In this document: piece after piece, positions 11,701-22,490 of the stretch
Layout of the letters: each line of letters begins with the position of its first letter
How positions within the stretch are numbered: the stretch's first letter is position 1
Assembly (NCBI GenBank): GCA_950097015.1
Contig: CATNEN010000039.1
Coordinates: 2,802,001 to 2,866,000, forward strand
DNA: 64,000 nt
Reading direction: 5' to 3'
Source of the DNA: Macrostomum hystrix
Lineage: Eukaryota > Platyhelminthes > Macrostomidae
Position numbers and translations under genes: made by a program
Notes under the pieces: model-generated
What the model saw: the letters and a program-made list of their open reading frames with translations, nothing else
What the model was told of the DNA's origin: nothing
The model's database searches: none

Positions 11701-13968
11701 TGGAGGCTCCGCTGGCTGCTCCTCGGCAGCCAGCCAAGCCGACGGTGTCTCCGCCGGAGCTGGTGTCGCATCGCCAGTTGCAAGTCTGGCCTCGTCACCA
11801 TCAGCAGCTTCGGCCACAGCCAGGCCGGCGATCGGTGGCAAGGTCCGCAGGTTGATGGGCCTCGCCTGGCGAGCCTGCCTGGTTGGCGTCGAGTTGGCCT
11901 CCTCGGCTCGACTCGGCGCCTGCGAAACCGAGGCTCGGCTGCTGCCTGCGGCGGCGGCAGCGGCAGCTTCCGCCTCGGCCGCCTGCCGCTGCAGCTCCTC
12001 CAGCATCTGGCGCCGGCTCTCCAGAGCGGCCTCGAGGTCGGCCAGGCTGGCGGCGCTGAGCCAGTCGCGTTCAGCTTCGGCCAGCTGCTGCTGCCGGGCC
12101 CGCTCCGCCGTGTCAAAGCTGGTCAGCGAGCGGCGCCTGCGTCGGCCGTCCTTCAATAGTTTGGATGGGGGAGAATGGAGTGCTGATCTCAGGTGAGAAC
12201 GGAGCGCTGGTCTCAGGTGAGAACGGAGTGCTGGTCTCAGGTGAGAACGGAGTGCTGGTCTCAGGTGAGAATGGAGTGCTAGTCTCAGGTGAGAATGTAG
12301 TGCTGGTCTCAGGTGAGAATAGAGTGCTGGTCTCAGGTGAGAATGGAGTGCGGGTCTCAGGTGAGAATGGAGTGCTAGTCTCAGGTGAGAATGGAGTGCT
12401 GGTCTCAGGTGAGAATGTAGTGCTGGTCTCAGGTGAGAATGGAGTGCTGGTCTCAGGTGAGAATGGAGTGCTGGTCTCAGGTGAGAATGGAGTGCTGGTC
12501 TCAGGTGAGAATGGAGTGCTGGTCTCAGGTGAGAATGGAGTGCTGGTCTCAGGTGAGAATGGAGTGCTGGTCTCAGGTGAGAATGGAGTGCTAGTCTCAG
12601 GTGAGAATGTAGTGCTGGTCTCAGGTGAGAATGGAGTGCTGGTCTCAGGTGAGAATGGAGTGCTAGTCTCAGGTGAGAATGGAGTGCTGGTCTCAGGTGA
12701 GAATGTAGTGCTGGTCTCAGGTGAGAATGGAGTGCTGGTCTCAGGTGAGAATGGAGTGCTAGTCTCAGGTGAGAATGGAGTGCTGGTCTCAGGTGAGAAT
12801 GTAGTGCTGGTCTCAGGTGAGAATGGAGTGCTGGTCTCAGGTGAGAATGGAGTGCTGGTCTCAGGTGAGAATGGAGTGCTGGTCTCAGGTGAGAACGGAG
12901 TGCTGGTCTCAGGTGAGAATGGAGTGCTAGTCTCAGGTGAGAATGTAGTGCTGGTCTCAGGTGAGAATAGAGTGCTGGTCTCAGGTGAGAATGGAGTGCG
13001 GGTCTCAGGTGAGAATGGAGTGCTAGTCTCAGGTGAGAATGGAGTGCTGGTCTCAGGTGAGAATGGAGTGCTGGTCTCAGGTGAGAATGTAGTGCTGGTC
13101 TCAGGTGAGAATGGAGTGCTGGTCTCAGGTGAGAATGGAGTGCTGGTCTCAGGTGAGAATGGAGTGCTGGTCTCAGGTGAGAATGGAGTGCTAGTCTCAG
13201 GTGAGAATGGAGTGCTGGTCTCAGGTGAGAATGTAGTGCTGGTCTCAGGTGAGAATGGAGTGCTGGTCTCAGGTGAGAATGGAGTGCTAGTCTCAGGTGA
13301 GAATGGAGTGCTGGTCTCAGGTGAGAATGGAGTGCTGGTCTCAGGTGAGAATGGAGTGCTGGTCTCAGGTGAGAATGGAGTGCTGGTCTCAGGTGAGTGT
13401 GGAGTGCTAGTCTCAGGTGAGAATGGAGTACATCACAGTACATCAGATGGTATGAAGGGCAGGCAATGAACAGCACTCGCTTACTGCAAAGTGCACTCTT
13501 GGCTCGCCGTCCTTCGGATCATAGAGCTGGCGAATCACCGAGTTTGGAATTTCACCTGGCAAATTTGTTTAGAAATTTACTTTCTTAGTTAGGTCTGCTA
13601 TGCCACAGGTATCGCCCTAAATCTGCCATCCCACAGGTATCGCCCTAAATCAGCCATCCAACAGGTATCGCCCTAAATCAGCCATCCCACTGGTATCGCC
13701 CTTAATCTGCCATCCCAAAGGTATCGCAGTCGCCAAGGATGTGCTCACAGTCGGGCGCCACCGGGTAGCGACTCCGCGGCTGTCCGCGCCCCCGCCCTCC
13801 GGCCTGCCAGGCCAGGTCCAGTTGGCTGGCGGTGGCGAGTTCAGCCACTCGGCCGAGTGGGAAGCCCAGAGCGGCGCCCGCCGGCCACGGAGTCCAGCCA
13901 CCGCTGAAAGGCGCCTGCCCGGACAGTCGGGCTGATGTTGTCGACAACTGCGGAGGTGTTAAGGCCAT
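5745..13968 (-). CDS. Unrecognised coiled-coil / poly-Q protein (ten exons)
   Basis: Proposed exons, 5' to 3' on the minus strand: 13968-13749, 13555-13485, 12150-11542, 10975-10506, 10075-9880, 9801-9297, 9091-8739, 8622-8513, 6885-6398, then a last exon ending at 5745. All introns are GT..AG and phases agree through exon 9; the final join is uncertain (5986 with the 6398 donor, or about 6023 with a donor at 6423). The product is about 1,087 aa. Low-complexity R-, Q- and P-rich stretches fill residues 97-360. A helical region around 440-530 has heptad-like leucines, with the exon 4/5 join reading RIRDIKSQLDLELALLQ. An Ala/Glu-rich helix and acidic tract follow, then a Gly/Ser-rich stretch. 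Exon 9 ends in a compact segment reading GMHRTGISISKHLDRYTL. Codon use is strongly GC3-biased in every exon. I do not recognise the family. The first ATG may not be the true start: an in-frame stop lies 21-23 nt upstream of it. Confidence 0.7.
6128..6372. repeat. 20-bp intronic minisatellite
   Basis: About 12 copies of GACACCCTTCAAACTCAATG (variant CTCGACG) in the putative last intron of the leftmost minus-strand gene. Confidence 0.9.
6932..7158. repeat. 24-bp intronic minisatellite
   Basis: About nine copies of a 24-bp unit containing GTAGGTTGTTGGGTAGACAG, in the intron between exons 8 and 9 of the coiled-coil gene. Confidence 0.9.
7424..7855. repeat. 17-bp intronic minisatellite
   Basis: About 25 copies of CTCCTGCACCCACCTCA, in the same intron as the 24-bp array but unrelated to it in sequence. 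Confidence 0.95.
9120..9290. repeat. GT/GA-rich intronic minisatellite
   Basis: Imperfect repeats of GTGAGGTGGGGGTGGA and GTGAAGGAGTGAGGTGGG filling almost all of a 205-bp intron of the coiled-coil gene. Confidence 0.85.
10185..10478. repeat. Diverged ~60-bp tandem repeat, CTATTGGCTAG motif
   Basis: Four to five diverged copies of a roughly 60-bp unit. Each has ATTGGCTAG (an inverted CCAAT pentamer), a TCTCTCTCC tract and a TACACCC box. It lies in an intron of the coiled-coil gene. Confidence 0.8.
11240..11503 (-). mobile_element. tRNA-derived SINE, family 1, copy 1
   Basis: On the minus strand the head near 11500 reads GTGGCAAACTGTTTGAGGCG (degraded A box), then GAGCTCGATTCCG (B box). A body with CACATTCATTTGGGGCGCAG and AGGCACAGTGAGAGTGTACA follows. 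It matches the copies at 40262 and 49201. It lies in intron 3 of the coiled-coil gene, which has no tandem array. Confidence 0.8.
12165..13432. repeat. 24-bp intronic minisatellite (GTGAGAATGGAGTGCTGG core)
   Basis: About 53 copies of a 24-bp unit reading GTGAGAATGGAGTGCTGG then TCTCAG. A distinctive run of variant units (AATGTAG, AATAGAG, GTGCGGG) recurs at 12289 and 12937, exactly 648 bp (27 units) apart, so a multi-unit block was duplicated. Open in frame on both strands because 24 is a multiple of 3, but it lies in an intron with matched splice sites at 12150 and 13485. Confidence 0.95.
13590..13735. repeat. ~28-bp intronic minisatellite
   Basis: Five copies of a unit containing CAGGTATCGCCCTAAATC and CCATCC, filling most of the first, 193-bp intron of the coiled-coil gene. 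Confidence 0.9.
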
Positions 13969-14815
13969 GAGACTGATGCCCTTAGTCTTGAGTCCTACTC
14001 AAATTGAAATCCCAGAAACCCTGCAATAAATGAATTGCAGGAATGTTGCAGTTTTGCAATCTCCCTCCGTCCGCACCTGCTTGTTTTCAGTCTGGCTGGG
14101 TCTATTGTGCGCGCCCGACCGGCTCTTGTGCTCTCGCAAAAATTTCTGCTCTTGTTTCTGTCCCCAAGCCAATCTCGGAGCGCCCTCCACCCCAGCCGAC
14201 TGTAACCAAGGGAAAATGAGACAGAGAGAGCGGGCTAGCTCGCCATCTTGATCCTGCCGCTTCGGCCTGTACAGCCGGTGGGGGGGGGAGACGAGAGAGA
14301 GGAAATATAACAAAAAATGAGTCTTTCTTTGGGTTTGGGGGGCCGGCGCCAGGTTTCCATGGCAACTATAGTTTGAGTTCTGTTCTACCGCCTTCTCTCT
14401 TTCTGTCTGTTTCTGTCTAGGCCTCGCAAGGCAGGGGAGTTTTGTTTGGCACTGAGCTCTTATCTGAAGCGTGTTTTTGCTATTCTCGAATCTCCTGTGT
14501 CAATAACAAACGCCTGGTCGGTTTGTATTGCGCAGAACAGGCTATTTAGTGAAGCAGAGAAAGCTGAGTAGAAAGTGAAAGTGCGAGATTTGCTTCAGTT
14601 AATGCTTGAGGTTCGCATCTTTCTTGGGGGCTAGTATTTAATTATTGGGCTGGCAAGCCCTCCCAGGTAGATAATTGGTTTCTATGGCGTTCTCGCCACT
14701 TTCCATTTGTTCGTTTTTACAAGGGCCGAAACACTTGCGTCTGGATGTTTCTTGACAGTGCTCAGAAACTTTGATAATGAGAGCCTCTTTTATCAGTTTG
14801 CTGGTCAAGTCACTT
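13969..14815. other. Intergenic; no gene recognised
   Basis: Spacer between the start of the coiled-coil gene and the 24-bp array. It includes a polyG run at 14280-14288 and several open frames without coding character. A core promoter for the minus-strand gene could lie here, but I cannot identify one. Confidence 0.4.
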
Positions 14816-14965
14816 ACTGACTAGCTGAGTGATCCAAGGAGTGACTAGCTGAGTGATCCAAGGAGTGACTAGCTGAGTGATCCAAGGAGTGACTAGCTGA
14901 GTGATCCAAGGAGTGACTAGCTGAGTGATCCAAGGAGTGACTAGCTGAGTGATCCAAGGAGTGAT
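14816..14965. repeat. 24-bp intergenic minisatellite
   Basis: Six near-identical copies of a unit containing GACTAGCTGAGTGATCCAAG then GAGT. Confidence 0.95.
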
Positions 14966-15219
14966 CTAATAAGTAATCAACAGAGATCCTTTGCATGCAA
15001 TGAAGCCCAAGGACAGTGTATATTTTCATTCTCAGATTTGCTGTCGCGCTATTGTAAAGCAACCAGTTGGACAGTGAAAATATATAATAGAAAATACGCT
15101 GATTGCCCTCTAGGGCAGTCACTGAAGATAAACAATTGACATTATTGAGTTTGCAAAGTATTGTCCTACTGGTGCACTAATCATCCATAGCAGCAATCCG
15201 TCAGCCTCAGATGAGGTAG

Positions 15220-18200
15220 TCAGCACTGATCGCTTAGATAGTAAATGGTCACTCTGCCATCGATGCTTCCCCGATTGCCGCCGCTGACACCCACGCAGGA
15301 CTGGGCCGCTGCCAGAGTGGCGTTGCAGAAGGAGCCGCCGCCGCCGCCAGCCTGCAGGCGCGAGGGGTGAGTTTTGTTTTCCTTAGCAACATTCGAGATT
15401 GCAAGATCAATCTGTCAGGATTAATACAAAATTTTTAGCTCGTCAATTCGTTTCAAAGAGTGATGCTTTTTTAGCTGTTTTTAAAGAGTGATGCTATTTT
15501 TAGCTGTTTTTAAAGAGTGATGCTATTTTTAGCTGTTTTTAAAGAGTGATGCTATTTTTAGCTGTTTTCGACGAATGGTGCTATTTTTAGAATCTAAGGT
15601 CAACTGACACGCGGTGTCTGTGTGATTAGTTCGGTAAGGCTACTTCAATATTGGATTCGTTGGCCTTTTCAGAAGCAAAAAAATCTGCTGCGGTCCCCCT
15701 AAAATTCGAGAAATTTTCGTGTTCCACGAGACGCACCTGCTTGTCATGAGTACCAGCGCCGCCGCCGCTGTAGCCGCCACCGCCGCCGCTGGCTCCATTG
15801 TCCTCGCTGCCGCCGCCGCCGCCGCCGAAACCGCCAACAGCGCCGGTGTTCATGCTGCCGGCCTGGCCGCCCTGGAATGGCGTCAGGGAGCCGGACAGAG
15901 GGCCGCCGTGTCCCGCGCCGCCGTGCTCGCGGCCGGCGCGCCTGGCGCCGCCGCTCAACCAGCCGGCGCCGCAGCCGCCGTGGTAGCTGGCTGCCTCCGT
16001 ATTGGTCCAGCCGGCGCTGCCTGCCGAGCCGCCTTGGCCGGACTGGGCGGCGTTCGGGCCGGACGAATCCGTGCCGTTGCTGCCCGCCTGCCCGTCCACG
16101 CCGTTCAGAGTGTAGCTGGCGCCGCCGCCTCCTCCGGTGGCGATGTAAAGCTCGAGAGAGCGCAAGTTGTACACGAAGCTACCGCCGCCGCCGCCCGTGC
16201 CTGCGTTGTCTTCGATCTGTCGAAGAGGTTGAACAGTATATTAGATATTTAATCCAATGCCGTGTATATATAATTTAGATCACGCAATAAGGGATTTTTC
16301 ATTATAGAAGGCGACACATGGTTTTAAAAGTCATATGAATCTTCAGTCAAGGTCGTTTGTAATTCCCCGCCCTGGGATGGAATTTCCCAGCTCTAATTCA
16401 CATGGTCTTTGAAATTTCACATCTATAGTTCGCACAGTCTATGGGATTTTCCATCTCTAGGTCACATGGTCAATTGGATCTCCCAGCTCGAGGTCCCACG
16501 GTCTTTGAGATTTCCCGTCTCTAGGTCACACTGTCTATGGGAATTTCCTTCTCTAGGTTAAACGGTTAATGGGATTTTCCATGTCTAAGTCACATGGTCA
16601 ATAGGATTTCCCAGCTCTCGGTAGCGCAGTCAATGGGATTTCCCAGCTTCTCTGTAGCGCAGTCAATGGGATTTCCCAGCTCTAGGTCACACGGGCTAAG
16701 GGATTTTCCTGCACCAGGTGATTCCATTTGAAGGATTTCCTCACCGACGGTCGATGCGAAGGTGAAATCTCGCTGGAATTGCCGCCATGCTGGCCGACCA
16801 CAATAGCGAGCATTTGTCTGCGCAGCAGGTGGAATTTTCCGCGCATCGTCGCGCCCCTGCCGCCGCGCCAGGTGCCGGGCCCGGAGCTGCCATAGTTAGT
16901 CGAGTGGTTGCCGCCCGATGCGCCGGAGGCCGAGATTTCGTAGCAGCCGCTCCGGGGCACAATGTACCTGTTGATGGAGCCGTTGGGGCCCTTGCCCGTG
17001 GCATGGAATTCCACGTCTGAAATGAATAATTTTCTAGAGCTTTAATCTCATCAGTACTACTGCTGGATCTCTTTGCAAGTAGTACAATCAGCTCATTGTC
17101 GGACTCACAGTTGGGCACTGTGCAGAAGTAGTCGACCTCAATCCGCATCATTCCGCCCGAGAAGGCGAAGCATTCGTTTGGGATCATGTCCTTGGACCGG
17201 ATGGCGCTCTTCACGAACGGGTCCATCAGCCAAGTGGCATCCAGGATGCAGCCATAGTCCACCTTTTTGCAGCTGTGAATAGAACGAATAGAGCAGTTGA
17301 TTGACCCTGCAGTGTATTCTCATGGTCAATTATACTCAGGCTCATATATGCTCAAGGTCATCCAAACGGCAATCGCCGTGTGTCGCCACTCACTTTCGGT
17401 TGACCTGGGCCAGAGCGGTGAGTGAGCTGCAGTTGTGAATGTCGCACTGCCGTTCGGTGGCAACCCTGGCGGCCGCCTCAGCGCTGTTCTGTCCCTGAGT
17501 AGCACTCATGAGCTGGTTTGAGCACTCCAGGTCTGAGTAGCGCACCTGCATGATGCCCATGGTGGATCGCCGGCCGCACATCAGAGGCAGCTCGCGCCGG
17601 CCCTCCTTGTCGAACAGGACAGCCGTGTGCATTGTGGAGTTGCCTGGGAAATTCGATTGCGAGATTGTTTACTCACGAGTAGCGAGTTTAGAGTGGCATT
17701 ATTTATGTCACTCCCTATGTCACTCCACACTGTCCCTCCACAATGTAAATCCACAATGTCACTCTCCACTGTCAGTTTTCTTCACTGTCACTTCACAATG
17801 TCACTCTACACAGTTACTCCATCCTATCACTACATCCTGCCACTCCACACTGTCACTCGACACTTTCACTCCACACTGTCACTGTCACTCCGCACTGTCA
17901 CTCCGCACTGTCAGTCCACACTGTAACTGTCCTCCATACTGTAACTGTCCTCCGCACTGTTACTGTCCTCCACACTGTCACTGTCCTCCACACTGTCACT
18001 GTCCTCCACACTGTCACTGTCCTTCACACTGTAACTGTCCTCCACACTGTAACTGTCCTCCACACTGTCACTGTCCTCCACACTGTCACTGTCCTCCACA
18101 CTGTCACTGTCCTCCACACTGTCACTGTCACTCCGCACTGTCACTGTCACTCCGCACTGTCACTCCACTCGGCGACGGATAGGACAGCTCACCGCGCACG

Positions 18201-21017
18201 CTGACGCAGGCCTGCGCCCTGTAGTGCATCCCGTTGAGCACATTGTCACCCAGGCAGCAGAGGGGGAAGTAGAGGTTGACCATGTTCAAGCTCAGGTTCT
18301 GGCCTGACGGGGTGACCACCTGGCTCTGGCGAATCACTCGCCAGCTGTAGGTCACCTCCGGCAGCGCCACGTCGGCCTGGCAGCTCAGGGTGTCGTTCTG
18401 GCCGATGACGCTGCTGTTCGTTACCGGCTGGCCCGTGGCCGCGTTGACAAGGTGAACCCGCGTCAGCCCAGCTTTGTACGCGACCTGAGGGCGGAGGTGT
18501 TAAGTTCATTGCGGATTTGGACTTCAGCAGTTAATGGGGAGACAGGGAGACAGAGATAAGGAGAGACAGGGATAAGGAGAGACAAGAATAAGGGGAGACA
18601 GGGATAAGGGGAGACAGGAATAAGAAGAGACAGGGATAAGAAGAGACAGGGAAAAGGAGAGACAGGGATTAGGGGAGACAGGGATAAGAAGAGACAGGGA
18701 TAAGGGGAGACAGGGATAAGGGGAGACAGGGATAAGGAGAGACAGGGATAAGGAGAAACAGGGATAAGGAGAAACAGGGATAAGGAGAGACAGGGATAAG
18801 GAGAGACAGGGATTAGGAGAGACAGGGATAAGGGGAGACAGGGATTAGGAGAGACAGGGATAAAGAGAGACAGGGATAAGGAGAGACAGGGATAAGGAGA
18901 GACAGGGATAAGGAGAGACAGGGATAAGGAGAGACAGGGATAAGGGGAGACAGGGATTAGGAGAGACAGGGATAAAGAGAGACAGGGATAAGGAGAGACA
19001 GGGATAAGGAGAGACAGGGATAAGGAGAGACAGGGATAAGGAGAGACAGGGATTAGGAGAGACAGGGATAAGGAGAGACAGGGATTAGGAGAGACAGGGA
19101 TTAGGAGAGACAGGGATAAGGAGAGACAGGGATTAGGAGAGACAGGGAGACGGGAGACGGTGAGACAGGGAATACTGGGATAAGGGGAGTCGAAGAAAAT
19201 GAGATGGGAGATGGGTGGATCCGTTATCGCACCTTCAAGTCCACTGCGGCAGTCTCCAGGCTCATTGGATCGCTAGCCTTGCACTGGAAGGAGTCGGTGG
19301 CGTTTTCCGGATCAGGCTGATACACAACGTATGCTCGAGCGGTCAGGAGTTCGTCCGAGTCGCCCCACTCGAAGCTGAAGTCTTTGGGCAGCAGGTCGAT
19401 TCGAGAGCCGTCGCGCAGCAGGGTGAGCTGGGCCAGCTGAGGCGCCTTGGGCGACACCTTCACCTCGCACGTGACCGTGTTATTCTCGGACTTCAGTGGC
19501 GCATCGCTGGCCGAGGATAGCTTCAGAGACGCCTGCAGTTTATGAGGCCGGTTTTGCCATGGTGCATCCCTCAGTTCTAAGCCCACTACTCTAATCTAGC
19601 TACTCTCTTTTCGCTACTCGCTGCAATCATCTCGCTACTCTCATCTCGCTACTCTCATCTCGCTACTCTCATCTCGCTACTCTCATCTCGCTACTCTCAT
19701 CTCGCTACTCTCATCTCGCTACTCTCATCTCGCTACTCTCATCTCGCTACTCTCATCTCACCACTCTCATCTCGCTACTCTCATTTCGCTACTCTCATCT
19801 CGCTACTCTCATCTCGCTACTCTCATCTCGCTACTCTCATTTCGCTACTCTCATCTCGCTACTCTCATCTCGCTACTCTCATCTCGCTACTCTCATTTCG
19901 CTACTCTCATCTCGCTACTCTCATCTCGCTACTCTCATCTCGCAGCTCTCATTTCGCTACTCTCATCTCGCTACTCTCATCTCGCTACTCTCATCTCGCT
20001 ACTCTCATTTCGCTACTCTCATCTCGCTACTCTCATCTCGCTACTCTCATCTCGCTACTCTCATTTCGCTACTCTCATTTCGCTACTCTCATCTCGCTAC
20101 TCTCATTTCGCTACTCTCATCTCACCACTCTCATCTCGCTACTCTCATTTCGCTACTCTCATCTCGCTACTCTCATCTCGCTACTCTCATCTCGCTACTC
20201 TCATTTCGCTACTCTCATCTCGCTACTCTCATCTCGCTACTCTCATCTCGCTACTCTCATTTCGCTACTCTCATCTCGCTACTCTCATCTCGCTACTCTC
20301 ATCTCGCTACTCTCATTTCGCTACTCTCATTTCGCTACTCTCATCTCGCTACTCTCATCTCGCTACTCTCATCTCGCTACTCTCATCTCGCTACTCTCAT
20401 CTCGCTACTCTCATCTCGCAGCTCTCATCTCGCTACACTCATCTCGCCACATGTTCTTGGCAGGTGGCTTCCGCTCTGTCCATTATTTCCAGCCCAAAGG
20501 CCAATTTTCTAAACCTCACCTGCAGCTTCTTGCCGAGATAGTTGTTGGGCAGCCAGGCCTGATTATCCGCCAGTTTGGCCTTGGGATCCACAATCAGCAG
20601 GTTCCACTCCGTGACTGACATGTTGCCGCTGGGTGAGTCGTAGCTGACGCTGCAGGCCAGAACTAGGCGAGCCGGGGCGCCGAGTGTTGGCAGCAGGCGA
20701 ACTACCCGACCCCGGATGCTGACAGCGGAGGTCGCAGTGCTGGGGTGGAGCAACTCAATTGAGTAGTTCACTGAGCTGGTTCGGCCCCAGCGGGAGCGAC
20801 CGCTGCGGAAGACGCAGACAATGGCGGAGGAGGCCGAGTTGTCATAGTAACCAAAAAGCCTGCGACCGTCGGCGGAGTAGAAGGCCACGGCTGGCGAGTG
20901 GGGGTAAACCCTGGCACTGGCGGGTCGGACCCTCTCAGTTGAGTTCAAGATGAGCAATTCGAGCCCCGCAGTGGCCTGGGCTAGCAGCAGAACAGCCAGG
21001 CAGATCAATAGCCGCAT
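15220..21017 (-). CDS. Secreted Ig-like / SUEL-lectin-like / glycine-rich protein
   Basis: Eight exons, all GT..AG with matching phases: 21017-20520, 19532-19233, 18484-18193, 17643-17394, 17272-17109, 17016-16745, 16216-15737, 15351-15220. Product 795 aa. It begins with a clear signal peptide ([18 protein letters not shown]). Residues 20-360 hold two to three Ig-like folds; the third shows SCQAD, then SWRV, then YRAQAC. Residues about 365-500 have the cysteine and aromatic spacing of a SUEL-type (rhamnose/galactose-binding) lectin: [25 protein letters not shown], a DPF block, then MRIEVDYFC. Residues 502-795 form a glycine-rich domain like that of ALK/LTK ectodomains and related invertebrate proteins: [27 protein letters not shown], long G runs, [15 protein letters not shown], and a closing GRVTIYYL. 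No TM helix or kinase follows, so it is predicted to be secreted and sugar- or matrix-binding. An AG lies 3 nt before the ATG after a pyrimidine tract. Confidence 0.85.
15450..15592. repeat. 28-bp intronic minisatellite
   Basis: Four to five copies of a unit reading AAAGAGTGATGCTATTTTTA then GCTGTTTT, in the last intron of the secreted glycine-rich gene. Confidence 0.9.
16365..16700. repeat. Degenerate ~35-bp intronic tandem repeat
   Basis: About nine diverged units of the form GGTCACACGGTCAATGGG then ATTTCCCAGCTCTA, in intron 6 of the secreted glycine-rich gene. Its higher divergence than neighbouring arrays suggests it is older. Confidence 0.8.
17700..18170. repeat. 18-bp intronic minisatellite
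   Basis: CTCCACACTGTCACTGTC and variants (AACTGTC, CTCCGCACTGTC), about 25 copies, in intron 3 of the secreted glycine-rich gene. The left part is degenerate. Confidence 0.9.
18538..19195. repeat. 16-bp intronic minisatellite
   Basis: About 41 copies of GACAGGGATAAGGAGA (GGGG and ATTAG variants), in intron 2 of the secreted glycine-rich gene. Confidence 0.95.
19590..20450. repeat. 14-bp intronic minisatellite
   Basis: About 60 copies of CTCGCTACTCTCAT (TTCGCTA variant), in intron 1 of the secreted glycine-rich gene. The spacing of the TTCGC variant repeats regularly every three to four units. Confidence 0.95.
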
Positions 21018-22200
21018 CTTCTGGAAGAGGCGAAGCCTTAGCAGTCAGAAGACAAGGTGACTAATTCAATGTTATTTGCGAATGCGACTGAGGCCTGACT
21101 GGTTGAAGTTCGCCTGAATTTATGGTCCAAAATGGCTGTTTGTATAGCTTAGCAAAGCCACTATTTATCAGGCCCGCACTTGGGTCGGTGGAACAAAGGG
21201 CCAAGGTCTGGCCAACCCTGAATTCTTGCTTAGCTTTAGTTAGATAAGAACCTATTTCAAGAGCTAATTGGTGGCTGGAACACAGGGCAACCCCTCACCA
21301 GATATCAATGAGATAATTCCTGAGGGACAGAATGGCAGCAGATAAGACCACTTCTGTCACTTCCGGTGCAGAATTCCGGTGTTGTAGGAGCGAGTTTTAG
21401 TCACATAGACAATGTGAACGAACTTAATTTACTTACAATGGACGTCAGATAAATGCTCTAGTAATTCGGGAAACACAAATAGTTTAACTCAAACAAGAAC
21501 AACTTATATAGACACTTGAAAAGCACTTTTTAAGTTAATTATTCCGGAAAGTAGTCAAGATAAATAAAATTCCAGATTTGTTATTTTTTCCTACTCTTAC
21601 CGATCAGTTTCTGCTAGATCTCCGGATCTGACAGGTTTGATTTGTTCCAATGGCAGCGAGCAATGAAATTCCTGAGCCGTGAGTCACTCACCTTTATCGC
21701 CCTCTACTACGGCTTGTAGTACAATTGGTTAAATTTCATTGGCTAAAATAGAAGCAGCTCGACTGACCGAACAGGTCAGGGGGAGGAAACTCAGATTTCT
21801 GTCCACTTTCTTTTCGATTTTATAATCAAGTCTAAAAGCGCAAGAGAAATCCAAGAATGCCAGCAATGAGCCAACTGGTCGGTCACGCTTGCCCGCCCAA
21901 GATGAGTCACTCACCTACGGTTACTCAACATCATGGCCTGAGTACAGTTCTTTTGTAATGAGAAAGGGAGAGTGCAGAGTCCGGTCACGATAAAACAAAC
22001 CTTGGAGTCGACATTCCATTGTCCAGGAAAATCTTCTCATGCGAGAATTTGCACCCATTGGTCCAACGCTTGACAATTCCCATCACCCAATACATGTAGC
22101 CCTCCGTGTTCTTTTGATGGTGCCGAGTGCTCTTAAAGTTTGCGTGCATGGACCCTACTAATAGTAGCATTCAAATAAGAAAATGCTCCTTCTTCGTTAT
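21018..22200. other. Intergenic upstream of the secreted gene
   Basis: AT-moderate sequence with no convincing exon. The revcomp of 21021-21035 ends CTCTTCCAG just before AAGATG, an acceptor-like site. Open frames at 21729-21914 and 21985-22170 lack coding bias. Confidence 0.4.
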
Positions 22201-22234
22201 TCAAGAGTAGGCAGGGAGTCGGGAAGCCAGGAAG

Positions 22235-22490
22235 ATGGGGAAGACAGGGAGATGGGAGATTGGAGATGGGAGATTGGAGATGGGAGATTGGAGATGGGAA
22301 GACAGGGAGATTGGGAGACAGGAGTTGGGGAGACAGGGAGATGGGTAGACAGGGAGATGTGCAGACAGGGAGATGGGGAGACAGGAGTTGGGGAGACAGG
22401 GAGATGGGGAGACAGAAGATGGGGAGACGGGGAGATGGGGAGACAGGAGATGGGGAGACAGGAGATGGGGAGACAGGGAGATAGGGTGGG
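22235..22490. repeat. ~15-bp purine-rich minisatellite
   Basis: About 17 copies of GACAGGAGATGGGGA with GGAGATTGGAGATGGGA variants at the left end. Intergenic. Confidence 0.9.

Noticed and set aside
12165-13476. 434- and 649-codon frames through the 24-bp array
   Set aside because: The minus frame is continuous with a real exon, but homology-free repeat codons begin exactly beyond an acceptor, and exon phases match across the array as an intron.
15719-16252. Plus-strand Ala-rich 177-codon frame
   Set aside because: Antisense shadow of the glycine-rich exon 15737-16216, whose minus-strand phases join on both sides.
21729-21914. Minus-strand 61-codon frame as an extra 5' exon
   Set aside because: No splice signals fitting the secreted gene, whose first exon already has a signal peptide and ATG.
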